DNA of 64,000 nt from Vespula vulgaris (GCF_905475345.1 NC_066586.1:12285900-12349899); one strand, 5' to 3'; shown: positions 25,911-36,889, counted from the stretch's first letter. Numbers and translations: made by a program. The notes: a model not told the origin generated them from the sequence alone.

Positions 25911-28116
25911 CCAAGCTCTGAACGAGAGGGAATTTTTCTGATCCGGTTGGGAAACTCTCTTGCGTGATTTTCTGAAAGAACTTTTCACTTATATTTAAAC
26001 GAAGAAACTACTTCTCTTTCATCTCTTTTTTTCTGTCTCTCTTTTTTCCTTTCATTCCTTTATCTAAATTTTCAATCAACCGATATTGATTATCCGGATA
26101 TCAATTGTACGAGTTAACCATAAGTCATTTTATATCGTGCGAAAATAATCAGCTCACAATTCTTTTCGTGATTTCTTAATGGAATTTTTCTCTATCTTTC
26201 TATCTATCTCTGTCTCTCTTTTTCATTTCTTCTCCAACGAAGATATCAAGTTTCTTTCTTTATCAGAATTTTCGATTAACCGGATTATTATATAATAATA
26301 ATTGGTTCTCTGTCATTTCTATAAACGATAAGGTGAAGACAATTTCTGAAATATCGATCGGCATATCCAGTAGAAAAGATGATAATAATAAGTAAGAGTA
26401 AGAGATCGTGTGAAAAAGATAAGAAACTTTTGTCGTCTCTACCGTAGGAAAGAAATTTTTGAGAAGATTCTTCTGATAACTAACAAAAGAATTAATTTGG
26501 CAAGATCTTCAAACGCGATAAAATATGGGCGATGAACGAATGAATTTCATATTATAAATTATTTTATAAACGAGCAATTAATTTTGATTATTTCAATGAC
26601 GCTCAAGATCTTTGTCTTCGATAAATTTTACGAGGAACTTAATTTTATTAAGTTTTTACTTACTGCGACCTCTCGTCGACCACTTGAACGAACTTCTTTT
26701 CGCTCCTTTTTTTTTTCTTTTTCTTTTTCATTTTCTTTTTTTCCCCTTTCCCTTCTCCATCTTCTTCTTTTTCGCTGGTCGAGTTAATCGATTCCACGGC
26801 TCGTTGACTCGACTTAATTTCACGATCGACAACCGGGACGGTGATCTCGTCGGCTGTGACTCTTTACATTTTTTTCTTTCGTTTTCTTTTTCTTTCTTTA
26901 AATTTTTTCCTCTATATTTAAAAACTCATCAATTTTCTTGAAAAACAATAATATTAATTAATAACTCTCTTAATTAATATGTCTTTAATTGATAAAGGAG
27001 AAAGTATGTACCTGCATCGAACGATTTTTGAACGACGATCAAGAACTCCTTCCATTCATATCAACCCTTCTTTATTTCTCCTTTTCCCCTATCCTTATTC
27101 CAACCCTTCTCTAGACCCTTTTCTTTTTTTCTTCCTCACGAATACCTTTCTCTTTTACTTCCTATACCTCCTGTGGCACACTCTCGGTAGTACTCCTATT
27201 CTTCCGGGGTGGCGCTTAATTAACGCCACGCATTCAACGAGATTTCCAGTCCCGTCGTCCTTTTTCCAGCCGCGACCTTTTGAATTTTGTCTCAAGGGTT
27301 TTCGCAGAAAAGAAAAAAAAAAGAAAGAAAAAGAAAAAGAGAAAAAAAGAAATGGCAAAAGAAAAAGGGGAAAGATTCGTAAGGATTAATTTAATATGTC
27401 GGAGATGCTGCTGCAGTCTTTTCTCTTTCAGATTTTTCCCTACTTTTAGACTTCGAACTTTTATTTACTTCTATTCACAAAGATAGTCTCCCCGCGCGAT
27501 ATTACGAAAGAACTTGACTACGATCAGACGACGATGGAATGTTTAATAAGACGATTGAATTCAATGAAACGGTCGAAATAAAGGAAGTAAAGCAATTATT
27601 ACGACGATAGGACGAACAATTGGGTGCTTAACATTTATTAAAATTGCTTATATAATAAATATCTTTAAACTCTTTTATTATATTCGATCTATTTTCGGTT
27701 TGTTATTAAACGTCATGGTAACATAAATAAATCTTCTAGAAAGTTTTAGTCTATTTCTAATTCTCTCTTTCTCTCTAATTATATCTTTATAGAGATTTAC
27801 TTGAGTAAGTGAGTAGTTTGAAGTAAGTAGTCATGTGTGTGTATATGTAGGAATGAAAGAGAAAACAAATAGCGAATTGAAAGAGAGATTTGGACGAGAA
27901 GAGAGGGACGTGAGCGAAGTGAAATAAACGTAAGATAAGCGTTAGAAGACTATTGATATTGACGGAGAAACAATAACGAACGACAACAAACGACAGTCGA
28001 GATTAGACGCATGAAGATAGAACGACTGTTAATCCTTTGACTTTGTTTCTTTTAATTAAATCACTTGTTACATAATCCCTTAATAACACGGTGTAACTTT
28101 GAAGTCATATATTTAA

Positions 28117-28121
<5 letters not shown>
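25911..28121. other. Gene-free block
   Basis: Pyrimidine-rich runs near 26700-26900 and 27060-27170, an A-rich tract at 27305-27370, and the island at 27160-27300. No exon was seen. Confidence 0.5.
27160..27300. promoter_or_regulatory. Island with inverted repeat gtggcg-N9-cgccac around TTAATTAA
   Basis: gtggcg at 27209-27214 and cgccac at 27224-27229 flank cttaattaa, a homeodomain-type core. The surroundings are GC-richer and complex. Candidate binding site cluster. Confidence 0.22.

Positions 28122-28167
<46 letters not shown>
28122..28167 (+). repeat. (TA)n microsatellite
   Basis: 46-bp pure (TA)n. Confidence 0.95.
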
Positions 28168-28171
<4 letters not shown>

Positions 28172-28548
28172 CATAGATGTATATCTTGTAAATCTTATTT
28201 CATTTTATTATTGTAAAATTCATATAGAAAATTCATAACAATTCATAACAAAGTTTTTAATATTTTTTTTAAGTCTAAGTTATACTTAATATAGTATAAT
28301 TTAGATGATATTATAAATGCTATATTATAGTATAAAGAAGAATAATAAAAAAAAGTTACAATCATATTAACAAGAGGATTTCTTATTGAACAGAAATGAA
28401 ACAAAAAAGAAATAAAAAAAGTATCGTTTAACATTCTACCATAATGCTGTTCATCAACTTTGGTTTTATAATGGTTCACGTCAGCAATGAGCACAGACAT
28501 AATTTTTAAATATTTAAAAAAGTCATCTCCTCATGTAAATTTTCATCT

Positions 28549-28665
28549 TTAAAATGATAGCTTCTTTATCATAATTGGCCAAGAATTAACTGTAAACTCA
28601 TTGTTGGCGTAAACGCTGTTCTCGACATTTTCCGCAAAGAAAAAGTTTGGTATAGTGGCGTAAAT
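28549..28665 (-). pseudogene. Putative terminal exon B of the same gene fragment (copy 1)
   Basis: Minus strand. It follows the acceptor cttctattttgccgcag and is separated from exon A by a 104-nt putative intron, a typical small insect size. In phase with exon A it reads IYATIPNFFFAENVENSVYA, then 18 more residues ending in KKLSF and TAA. In an 86-nt alignment to the plus-strand copy at 47.9 kb, differences are about twice as frequent at the third position of this frame as at either other position. The other copy has TGA in place of the Trp codon. An alternative frame ends in KCREQRLRQQ and stop and is also partly conserved, so the reading frame is not settled. Confidence 0.28.
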
Positions 28666-28769
28666 CTGCGGCAAAATAGAAGAAGCTTGAATCTCTAGTA
28701 CTGATTTTCATATTACGCTTGAGTCGTGTAGGTGCTTTGTTTCCATGAAGTAGACGATTACCTACTTAC

Positions 28770-28855
28770 TTGTGTACGTAAATTGTTGCTCACATTTACT
28801 GATCCATTCGAAACACAAAGGAAACGCGTGTCGATGTTTTTGTTGATTATTTTGT
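28770..28855 (-). pseudogene. Putative exon A of a gene fragment inside the 0.85 kb repeat (copy 1)
   Basis: Read on the minus strand, this 86-nt segment follows the acceptor attaattattatttcag and ends at donor GTAAGT (28769 downwards). In the preferred frame (two bases completing a prior codon, then 28 codons) it includes FLCVSNGSVNVSNNLRTQ and has no stop. The second frame (QNNQQKHRHAFPLC...) is also open. The second copy near 47.7 kb aligns, but its acceptor AG has become TG, its donor is gone and it has a one-base deletion. The product is not recognised. It could be a live exon, a dead one, or a spurious reading of a repeat. Confidence 0.28.
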
Positions 28856-29460
28856 CTGAAATAATAATTAATGTATACTTACATGTACTTATGTGTATTA
28901 AATATTAATACTTTAATAAAAATCAAAACATGAATTTGTTTCCGCACTATCTATGACATAGAATTTTCAACGTTATATTTTTTTGTGATTTCGTCTATAG
29001 TCCACTTTATTATTATATTATTTTCTTTTAAAGTTACTATAACTTTAATAATATATAATAATGATAATGATAATGATACGAAGCAGCAGTAGAAAAATAA
29101 ATATATACTTACATTATGTACATGATCTAAATTCTACATTGATAAAATTCTGTTATAAAATCGATATGAAAAAAAAGTCTGAATTCATTAATTAATCGTC
29201 ACGCAGATAGGTCCATATAATCTTTTCAATTATTCCAAATTTATTTTAACAATGTAAAGCGTATATATAAAAGCAAAGTATAATTAATATTTGATTAACA
29301 GTATTATTAATATTTAAATTAACAATTATACAATTGTTTAAATATTATATAACTGATACGGTTTAATTTTATTCGTTCGAGCGATCGTTAGATAAAAATT
29401 TTTAAGTTTAATTAAGCATATGTAAGCAAACATTATAAACAAAACAAATACAGTCAACCA

Positions 29461-29850
29461 ACTTTGACAGATATCGAATTACTATCTTTTTACATTTCGA
29501 CGAGTAAACATCGAAGCTTTATTCTTCCATAATGCGAAACTTGATAATTTATACTTTCGATTATATTATATTCATTTAAACAATATATAATTTACATGAA
29601 ATATAATTAAATAATACTATATTTATTTCAACATTTCATAATCCGTCAACATGTTAATAATAAAATAATTTTAATTTAATATTTCATGCAGCATTGGCTG
29701 CATATAATGTCAATAAAAACGAAAGTTCGATCGATGTTGGCAATTATTGAATTCTTTTTTTTTTTTACATTCCGACGAGTAAACATCGAAATTCTCTTTT
29801 CATACAGCTAAGCTTACATAATTTATATTTTTGATTATTCGAGTCTATTT
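29461..29850 (+). repeat. Local direct duplication, about 275 bp period
   Basis: Two diverged copies lie at 29461-29575 and 29735-29850. Both contain cgacgagtaaacatcgaa (29498-29515 and 29773-29790), followed after about 30 nt by ataatttata(c/t)ttt(c/t)gatta. The parts upstream are more diverged. No coding signal was seen. Confidence 0.75.
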
Positions 29851-30485
29851 CGAGTTTGCGTTTGAAGCCATGCATGCTTCGAACGAATGATGATAACAGT
29901 CTTAAATACGATATACATATCTCTCTTTCATATATATGCATATGTATATACTGTATATACTATGTATAGAAGAGTTAAACTACTTAAAATATTTTGTATC
30001 ATAGTATAAATTTCTAATATTAACATGTTATGTTAACATTAAAAATTGTGACTTTATTTTTTAAAGACATTTACTATAATTTATTCCATCTCTTCAAAAG
30101 AACGAATCAATTCGTCATAAGTATTTTCAAGACATACAGATATATGATTTAGATAAAAATAATTATATCGGAGAATAGAAACATTACCATATCGTACGTT
30201 ATTACAAAATCACAACGAACATTGTTAAAAGTTAATAGGAAAATCTTTAATTTTTCGCCAAGCTCTTTGATTTGCTAATCATATTGATCTATTTAAAAAA
30301 AAATATAATGTAGGAAATAAAATTCAAAAAATATATTCTAAAACATTGTAAAACGTTTTAAATTGATGAATATTATTTCTTTCTTTCCTTGTTTATTCTT
30401 CTTTATTTTTTTTTTTGGTTTTCATTAATATTTTAATTCAAAAAATAACGAAAGACATTGCCCTTTTTTTTCTCTTTTTCACATG

Positions 30486-30560
30486 ACGAGTATACTCGTT
30501 GTAAAACAAGAAAGAAAAAAAAAAAAAGATTGCCATCTCTTCGTAACGAGTATACTCGTT
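30486..30560. promoter_or_regulatory. Two copies of a 14-bp perfect palindrome, 60 bp apart
   Basis: acgagtatactcgt occurs at 30486-30499 and 30546-30559. The second copy extends to the 16-bp palindrome aacgagtatactcgtt. Between them is mostly A-rich sequence. Two identical palindromes spaced exactly 60 bp suggest paired protein-binding sites or a local duplication that kept only the palindrome. The binding factor is unknown. Confidence 0.4.
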
Positions 30561-30983
30561 AAACACGGTTAACAGGTTAATAATTTCAATAACGTCTGAA
30601 AAAACAAAGCAGGCGTCTGTCTGTCTTGCGCAAAAGTACTTTGGCACCATACTTCAAGAGAATTCATATGCAAAGCGGTATTTTCTTTGCATTTTTTCTT
30701 TCGAAACGCTTTGCTTAGAACACTGGGAATGCGAAAGAGTTGAGAAGGTCGAACAAAAGAAGAGAAACGAACTTGAGGAGAACACTCTCTTCCCTCTCTC
30801 CTCCTCCTCTCGTCGAATCTTTTTTATAAAAAGGTGCTCTTTTGCTAATCTTAATTAACGCCCGTTCCTTAAAAAAAAAAACGCTTCCTTTTCTCCATCA
30901 TATTTTTCTCGTACGAGACATTTTTCTATTTACTTTCTCTCTCTCTCTTTTTTTTTCTATTTCACTCACTCACTAACTCATTC

Positions 30984-30985
<2 letters not shown>

Positions 30986-31016
<31 letters not shown>
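30986..31016 (+). repeat. (CT)n microsatellite
   Basis: (CT)n within a longer pyrimidine-rich block (30935-31175). Confidence 0.95.
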
Positions 31017-31019
<3 letters not shown>

Positions 31020-31840
31020 CTATCAGTCATTCATTCTTTCGTTTATTCACTCTTCTCTTCCTCCCTCTTTCTCACTCACATTCGCTCATTTTCTCTCTCT
31101 CTCTTTCTCTCTCTCTCTCATTTTTTCTCAGTCTATTTTTTTCTGTCTATCTGTCTCTCTTTCTTTATCTTTACAACCCCGTCCCAATGGCGCTCGAGCT
31201 CGAGCTTTTGAACTTTCGAGTACTCCCGAAGAAGATGGGGGTAAACTACTGGCGAGTAGTAGTAGTCAGTGGGTGAAAAGGTGCCGTTTCTGTGTTTCCA
31301 TTCCTTCTACTACAGACTTTACGATCTTTACGGCTGCGTGACGAAATAAATCGTTGAACTATTAGGTGTAACTTGGATACCCCTTGCTAGCTTTAAACCT
31401 CGTGTTCTGTTAAATTTTCTAGCGTAAACTTCCTCTCCTCCATTCCTACGTTTCTCCCCCTCTCTCCCAACTGATTCCAAGAAAATGTTTTTCTATGTAC
31501 GGGGTGTACGTTCTTAAAATTCATGTTCTCTGTGTCACTCATCGATATAGTTTTGTTACCGTTACTAATAAACGAAATATATTGATCGTTAACTTTCTGA
31601 TTTTTTAATGTTACATTCAATCAATTATGAAACTTTCTTAACGATCCTTTCTTTTCTTTTTTTGATTCGTATTATTCTCACTGAAGTTTAAAAGTGCGAG
31701 GTAGTTTTATTTTCCTTTTTTCTCTTCTTTTCTTTTTTTTTCTCTTTCTTTCCTTGTCTTTAGTAATTGCATTTGTTATAATCGAATTGCCTTGCATTAA
31801 ATGGGACGAGAAGCTTTAATAACTTTTAAAAAGTATCACC

Positions 31841-31844
<4 letters not shown>

Positions 31845-31879
<35 letters not shown>
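31845..31879 (+). repeat. (TA)n microsatellite
   Basis: 35-bp (TA)n about 1.35 kb before the P4HA exon. Confidence 0.95.
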
Positions 31880-31883
<4 letters not shown>

Positions 31884-32327
31884 TATTGTGACATTGGTTG
31901 TGTATAGAAAGAGACACAGACGGTCCCGTGGAAACTCGATTAGAGAATTTTTCTTTAATTTGTGACCGGAGGCGTCTTGCCCCAGAGACAAAGTACTTTT
32001 AAAAAGAATCCGTTCGGAAACTTTAGTATCACGTTAAAGGAAACGAATAAGTTTAGTTGCAAAGTCTTTTTCTTATTCTTCTTTTTCTTCTTTCGAAGTT
32101 CATCGTTCGATCTTTTACTTCCGAATTGAATTGAGAATTTGGCAAAGGATTTGGTAAGATAATTTTCAGAAGATTGGGATGATCTAATTTACCTGCCGTC
32201 ATTTATAACTATTAGTATAACTAAAATGTCGACTCATAGTCAAAGTTTACTTTGTTAATAAAATGCTACCGAAACGTATATATCTATAAATAAATATATA
32301 CTTATGTATACACACACATATACACGC

Positions 32328-32331
<4 letters not shown>

Positions 32332-32376
<45 letters not shown>

Positions 32377-32377
32377 T
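32332..32377 (+). repeat. (TA)n microsatellite
   Basis: 46-bp (TA)n less than 1 kb before the P4HA exon. Confidence 0.95.
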
Positions 32378-32689
32378 GGTTAAAATTTCCACGGATAGTT
32401 ATGTACTTTTCCTAGATAAATAGACGTTTCCAATAATTATCTTTACTTAAAACACAAAAATTTGTTTCGTTAATATTTCTTCGCAAAAAGAAACTACTAT
32501 TAAACTACTTTAATTAAGATAGTTCATTTATTCGATCAATACTCTTAAACATCTGATTAATATTTTAAATAAATAGTTAATATTTATAATTAAATATCAT
32601 ATATATAATATAAATGGCACGTTCGTATATTATTAATAAATGATATTAAAGAAATTAATTTAACCAATCGAAAGGAGTATTTTGAATCG

Positions 32690-32990
32690 GTAAAGAATAT
32701 TTATCGTGGAACGTGAACGGCGGTACGTAAGGTTTATGGTCCACATCGAATGATCCACGCGACTCTATCAATCTTATTCGACCATTCGTTCAAATCAAAA
32801 CGACTTGAAGCTCGTGGACTTTTTGACGAGGGGCGGGTAGGAGCAAAACGGCGGACGGTCAACAGTTTTTCTTCGAGAAAGATTAAAAGCGGTCGGCCGT
32901 GAGCGTTCGAATGGACCGCTGAACATTTTTTCGCCTCGCGTACGTGATTAATTGGTACTCATCCATCTTCATTCTATTGTCGTTAGTGCC
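32690..32990 (+). promoter_or_regulatory. CpG-rich island upstream of P4HA; candidate promoter or 5' UTR exon
   Basis: This is a non-repetitive stretch, richer in G, C and CpG than its surroundings, about 250-500 bp before the 5' UTR acceptor of the P4HA exon. It contains donor-like GTACGTAAGG near 32724, so a non-coding first exon could end there. No clear TATA box or initiator was assigned. The promoter role is inferred only from position and base composition. Confidence 0.3.
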
Positions 32991-33190
32991 GTGGTTTCTC
33001 TCTCTCTCTCTCTCTCCCTCTTTGTCTGTCTCTTTGTCTTTCTCTTTTTTTTCTCACTCTATCGAAAGAAATAAAAAAATAAAGAGAACGAAAGGGAAAG
33101 TAGTTATCGGTCGCAATTAATTCCCGGTAAAGAGAAAATATTTATTGGAAAAAAGACAAATTGAAATGGAGATTTTTGATATGATTAAAA

Positions 33191-33225
33191 CTAATTTTCT
33201 CTTTCTTCTTTTTTAATATTTGTAG
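33191..33225 (+). other. 3' splice site of the 5' UTR intron of P4HA
   Basis: A pyrimidine-rich run (ttttctctttcttctttttt) followed by aatatttgtag ends directly before the short UTR and ATG of the P4HA exon. It shows that transcription starts further upstream, on an exon not identified here. Confidence 0.75.
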
Positions 33226-33237
33226 AAACTGTCAAAG

Positions 33238-33428
33238 ATGACGAGGCTCGGAGGGATGCTGGTTCTTGTAGAAGCCTTTCTGATGACCACATTCTTTATC
33301 AGTTCAACCGCTGAACTTTATACGGCATTGGCGGATATGGAAGAACTTTTGGAGACCGAATCGGTTCTTATAGATACTCTCAATGGGTACATAAAAGCTC
33401 AGGAGCAACGATTGGCTACTCTAAGAAA
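33238..33428 (+). CDS. P4HA: Collagen prolyl 4-hydroxylase alpha subunit, first coding exon (partial)
   Basis: This exon encodes the start of a prolyl 4-hydroxylase alpha subunit, the ER-lumen Fe(II)/2-oxoglutarate enzyme that hydroxylates prolines in collagen-like chains and pairs with protein disulfide isomerase. Seen: residues 1-25 form a signal peptide (MTRLGG, then the hydrophobic MLVLVEAFLMTTFFI and SSTA, with likely cleavage before Glu26). Residues 26-64 match the opening helices of the P4Ha_N domain, with ELYTALADMEELLETES followed by a TLNGYIKAQEQRLATLRK-type heptad pattern. An acceptor (pyrimidine tract, then TTTGTAG, ending at 33225) places 12 nt of 5' UTR (33226-33237) before the ATG, so a non-coding upstream exon is expected. 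The -3 position is A. The donor GTAAGT begins at 33429 and splits the last codon after two bases. The rest of the N-terminal domain, the TPR-like peptide-binding domain and the dioxygenase domain must lie on later exons. None of these was recognised in this window. Confidence 0.88.
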
Positions 33429-33434
33429 GTAAGT
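33429..33434 (+). other. 5' splice site after the first P4HA coding exon
   Basis: GTAAGT, a consensus donor. It interrupts a lysine-type codon after AA, so the next exon must begin with one base completing that codon. Confidence 0.8.
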
Positions 33435-34931
33435 ATTACTCGTAGATATTCTTTTTTTATTTATTTTATTTATTTTTTTCTTTTATTTAATACGTTAATA
33501 CTCGATATAATCTTGCATGAAACGATATATCCATCTAATAATATCTTTTATTAAATACTTTATTAGACAAAGAACACACAAGAAAATTTATTATTATACT
33601 TTTACATCATATTTTAGGAAGTAGGTATGCTTTCAAAGTAACAACAGAAATTTTAGAAACCATTCGAACACGATCTATAATATGCGAAATACCGATAATC
33701 TCTATGACATTCGCAAAGTGTTAGGATTTATTATTGTAGACATTCATTAGCGATAATAATTCGCAAGAATATTTAAAAAGAAAATAATTTCAAATATAAC
33801 CAAATACCTAAAACGTGTGAATCGAAACAAAAGAACCATTCAATGAAATATTAACATTGCGTTTGAAAAAATAAAAAAAAGAGAAAAAGAGAAAAGATAT
33901 ATTTTTGTCATGTGTTGATTAAACATGATTTCGATTAATTTACATTAATTACATTACGTTATATATAGAAGTTTAATGAATTAAAAATACATAATTATAA
34001 TGTATAATTATATATAAATATATAATATATAATTAATTTTAAAATATGTTTCACAAAAAAGGATCCATTTCAATTCTTTCATAATTAATTCAGACACATT
34101 AATAAGTAGAAAAATTTGTTTATTGTTTGAATATTTGTGACAGTAACCGTAGTTTATTACAGAAAACTCGTATTTCGTTTATTCTGCAAATGAATTTTGC
34201 AGATCGCAATATTTTTATCTGCTTTCTATCGATCGAGGAATATATAAGAATACTTCATTTCCATCTAATTATTCCACGTTAATATAATCACATCAAGCGA
34301 TGTTCCTTCTGACGTAACGTGAAAATCACGTTATATTTTCCTAGCAAATATTACTTTGACGAAAACAAAAGAAAGAAAGGAACGAAAGAAAGAAAGAACT
34401 CAGTGTCATTCGTCATTGCTTGGTTTGCTAGAAATGACTGCAATGATTAAAGCTTTTTTTACTGTATACGAACATAAAATCGACTTCAGAAAGTAATGAG
34501 TTTTAATTAATTTTTTCGTAGAATTAAATATGATTCGTTGTAATTTCTGCGTTTAATTTTGTGAGTTCTCTAGTCGGAATGCTTCTGTCGATGATTTTTG
34601 GGAAAAGGAAGATATTAAATTACGAATAAAGAAAAAGCGACTTCGTAATAATAACAATAATAATAATAAGTGTTTGTAGAAGTAGATGTAGGTGAAAATG
34701 TAACGTTTACAATTTTCAATCAAAATATTTGATATCCTAACCGTGATATTTTTATAGCAAGGGATCGTAACGTCGCTACTTTCTTATGTGATGTCTATAT
34801 AGGTACGTTTGTAATATTATTCCCTGTACTAACATATATACGCGAGATCGAGAAGTCGTAGTTCTTGGATTTCATCGTGAAAAGTAAAGAGAGAGAGAGA
34901 GAGAAAGAGGGAGAGAGAGAGAGAAGCAAAA

Positions 34932-34974
<43 letters not shown>

Positions 34975-36179
34975 TATATATATATATTATATATGTGTGT
35001 GTGTATGTACAGCAACCCTTTGAACATACTGAGTTGAACTTTGTAGCTATTCAACGAAAGCTTCTAGTTTATTTCTCGCGTACATTCTAGAAGATAAAAC
35101 ACGCTTCTTTTCTCGTAAGTTCGAAAGATCAACATAATATTATTTTAACAAAACTAGATATATATTATATACTTTCAGAGAAAAATAATATATCTTCAGC
35201 AGGTAAAATAATGTATGAAAAAATGAACTAAATATATTCTTCATTTCTTCTCATGAATAAAAATATTCTTAATTTTGTCTCAGTATAGTCATTTCATATA
35301 TGGTAACTATATTTTTTAGATTATATTTCATTCGATTGCTATAAAAAAATTATTAGATTATATTCGAGGTATTAATATTCCTTTCTTTCTTTCTTCCTTT
35401 TTTTTTTTTTAAATATACATAAGTAATACTATAACTTTTACATTATATAATTTTTTCTTTGTTTGTAAAAACCAAAGATAAAATTTGGTTATAAATGTTT
35501 AACGATCTATTTGCTTTAATTACATAATTTACAAATCGAGAAAAGAAAGATTATTCTCCACGGAATAGACCCAGAACGATATCGTTCGTAACAGGTAGAC
35601 ATTTATTTTTTTTCCTTCTCTCTCTTCTTTTTTTTTCTTATTTTTTTTAAGAGTCCCGTTTTCGAGAGGCATTGGTCGGATCGCAATCTTAACGTTTATC
35701 ATCCCGCTACCCTTATTCAACCTTTCTTTTTTCCTCCCTTCCTTTTCTGTCCTCCGTGGTGATCTCAGAATGGTCAGAGATATTGGTATCGAGTCGGGCA
35801 GCGTGCCAAATCACACCCAAGGGAAGGTGAAAGGAGAAGGAAAAGAGGGATGAAACGGAGCATGGAAGAAGGTGACAAGAGTGTCGCACTTTCCCTTCTC
35901 GACCTTGTCGCAAAGTAAGCAGAATGTAAAAGGTATGGCTGGTGAGTCGAACCTTGTGTCACAGTGAAAACTCGCTCTGTCTCTCTCTCTCTCTCTCTTT
36001 CTCTCTTTCTTTCTTTCTTTCTCTCTTTTCTCACTCACTCCACCCTCTTCGTCTGTTTGTTTTATATTCTCAATATATTCCTCTCCTTTTTCTATTTTAG
36101 GTAGTCTGTCTGATGGATAAGTGTTACGTGAGAACAATCATTCTTTATAAAAAAGGTCTACAAGGAGTTAACGTTGATA
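33435..36179 (+). other. Intron sequence after the first P4HA coding exon
   Basis: AT-rich, with the GA/TA repeats at 34.9 kb and a complex GC-richer patch at 35750-35960. No second P4HA exon was recognised in any frame. Confidence 0.5.
34889..35002 (+). repeat. (GA)n followed by (TA)n
   Basis: (GA)n 34889-34924, then (TA)n and (TG)n to 35008, in the intron after the P4HA exon. Confidence 0.9.
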
Positions 36180-36350
36180 GAAAGAGAATTTTGAATTGAA
36201 ATATCCAGTCTTAGATTGAATTTAGAAAAAAAGAAAAAAAAGAATTTTGAATTAAAATAATATATAGTACAGTTAAAAAAAAGAAATTTCGAATTAAAAT
36301 ATTCAGTCGGGTCAGAAAAAGAAGAATTTTTAATTAAAATATAGTTTTTT
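36180..36350 (+). repeat. Imperfect four-copy tandem repeat (agaattttgaattaaaata)
   Basis: Four units of about 40-55 nt each begin with a variant of agaattttgaattaaaata and end in an A-rich run. Copies start near 36185, 36240, 36284 and 36321. The two best share an aatat(c/t)cagtc block. No coding signal. Confidence 0.7.
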
Positions 36351-36567
36351 CGTTCAAAGTACTTACGTAAGTAAGTACATAGTTCCGATAAAAATAATGA
36401 ACTACATACATGATGTATATTAATATTCATGTAGCGTAGATAAAAAGAGAAATTTTGCCTCGGGCTAGTGGAGCTTTCTTCTCCAATATGTTACCAATAC
36501 TATCTAAAGTTCCATTTTTTCTATCTAACGCGTATCGACGTGCCATGGGAGACACTTTTGCACGAAA

Positions 36568-36569
<2 letters not shown>

Positions 36570-36614
<45 letters not shown>

Positions 36615-36698
36615 GAGAAAGGGATAGAGAGAGAGAGACAGAGAGAAACACAGAGAGAAAAAGAGAGAGAGATGGACAGACGGACAGACGGACAGTGA
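36570..36698 (+). repeat. Compound (TA)n-(GA)n-(ACGG/ACAG)n repeat
   Basis: (TA)n 36570-36609, then GA-rich sequence, then acagacggacagacggacag at 36676-36696. Confidence 0.9.
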
Positions 36699-36871
36699 AA
36701 GATATACGAAACTCCGATTTTCTCGCAATATTTTCGGTCCCTTCGGAAGATTTTTCGCATATTAGCATATAGATGGAAATTGAAAAGTCGTTTATGGAAA
36801 AACGAAGCAGTGAAGCGACTAAAAAAAAAGAAAAAAATTCGCGCGCGCTTGCACGCGAGAGAAAAAAAGAG

Positions 36872-36889
36872 AGAGAGAGAGACCGAAAG

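Larger units (their letters stand above)
28352..29215 (-). repeat. Dispersed 0.85 kb repeat, copy 1 (inverted relative to copy 2)
   Basis: The reverse complement of this segment aligns over its whole length with 47357-48175. Exact shared blocks include aaacaaattcatgttttga (minus strand of 28923-28941, and 47646-47664), with many further near-matches from end to end. Similarity fades at about 28352 and 29215. No terminal inverted repeats, target-site duplications or transposase motifs were seen, so this could be a segmental duplication of a gene piece or an unclassified non-autonomous element. Confidence 0.8.

Noticed and set aside
28770..28855. Alternative reading of the repeat fragment as a zinc-finger-like protein (KCEQQF, LRH, CGKC)
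   Set aside because: Spacing deviates from C2H2 consensus and position-specific differences between copies favour the other frame.
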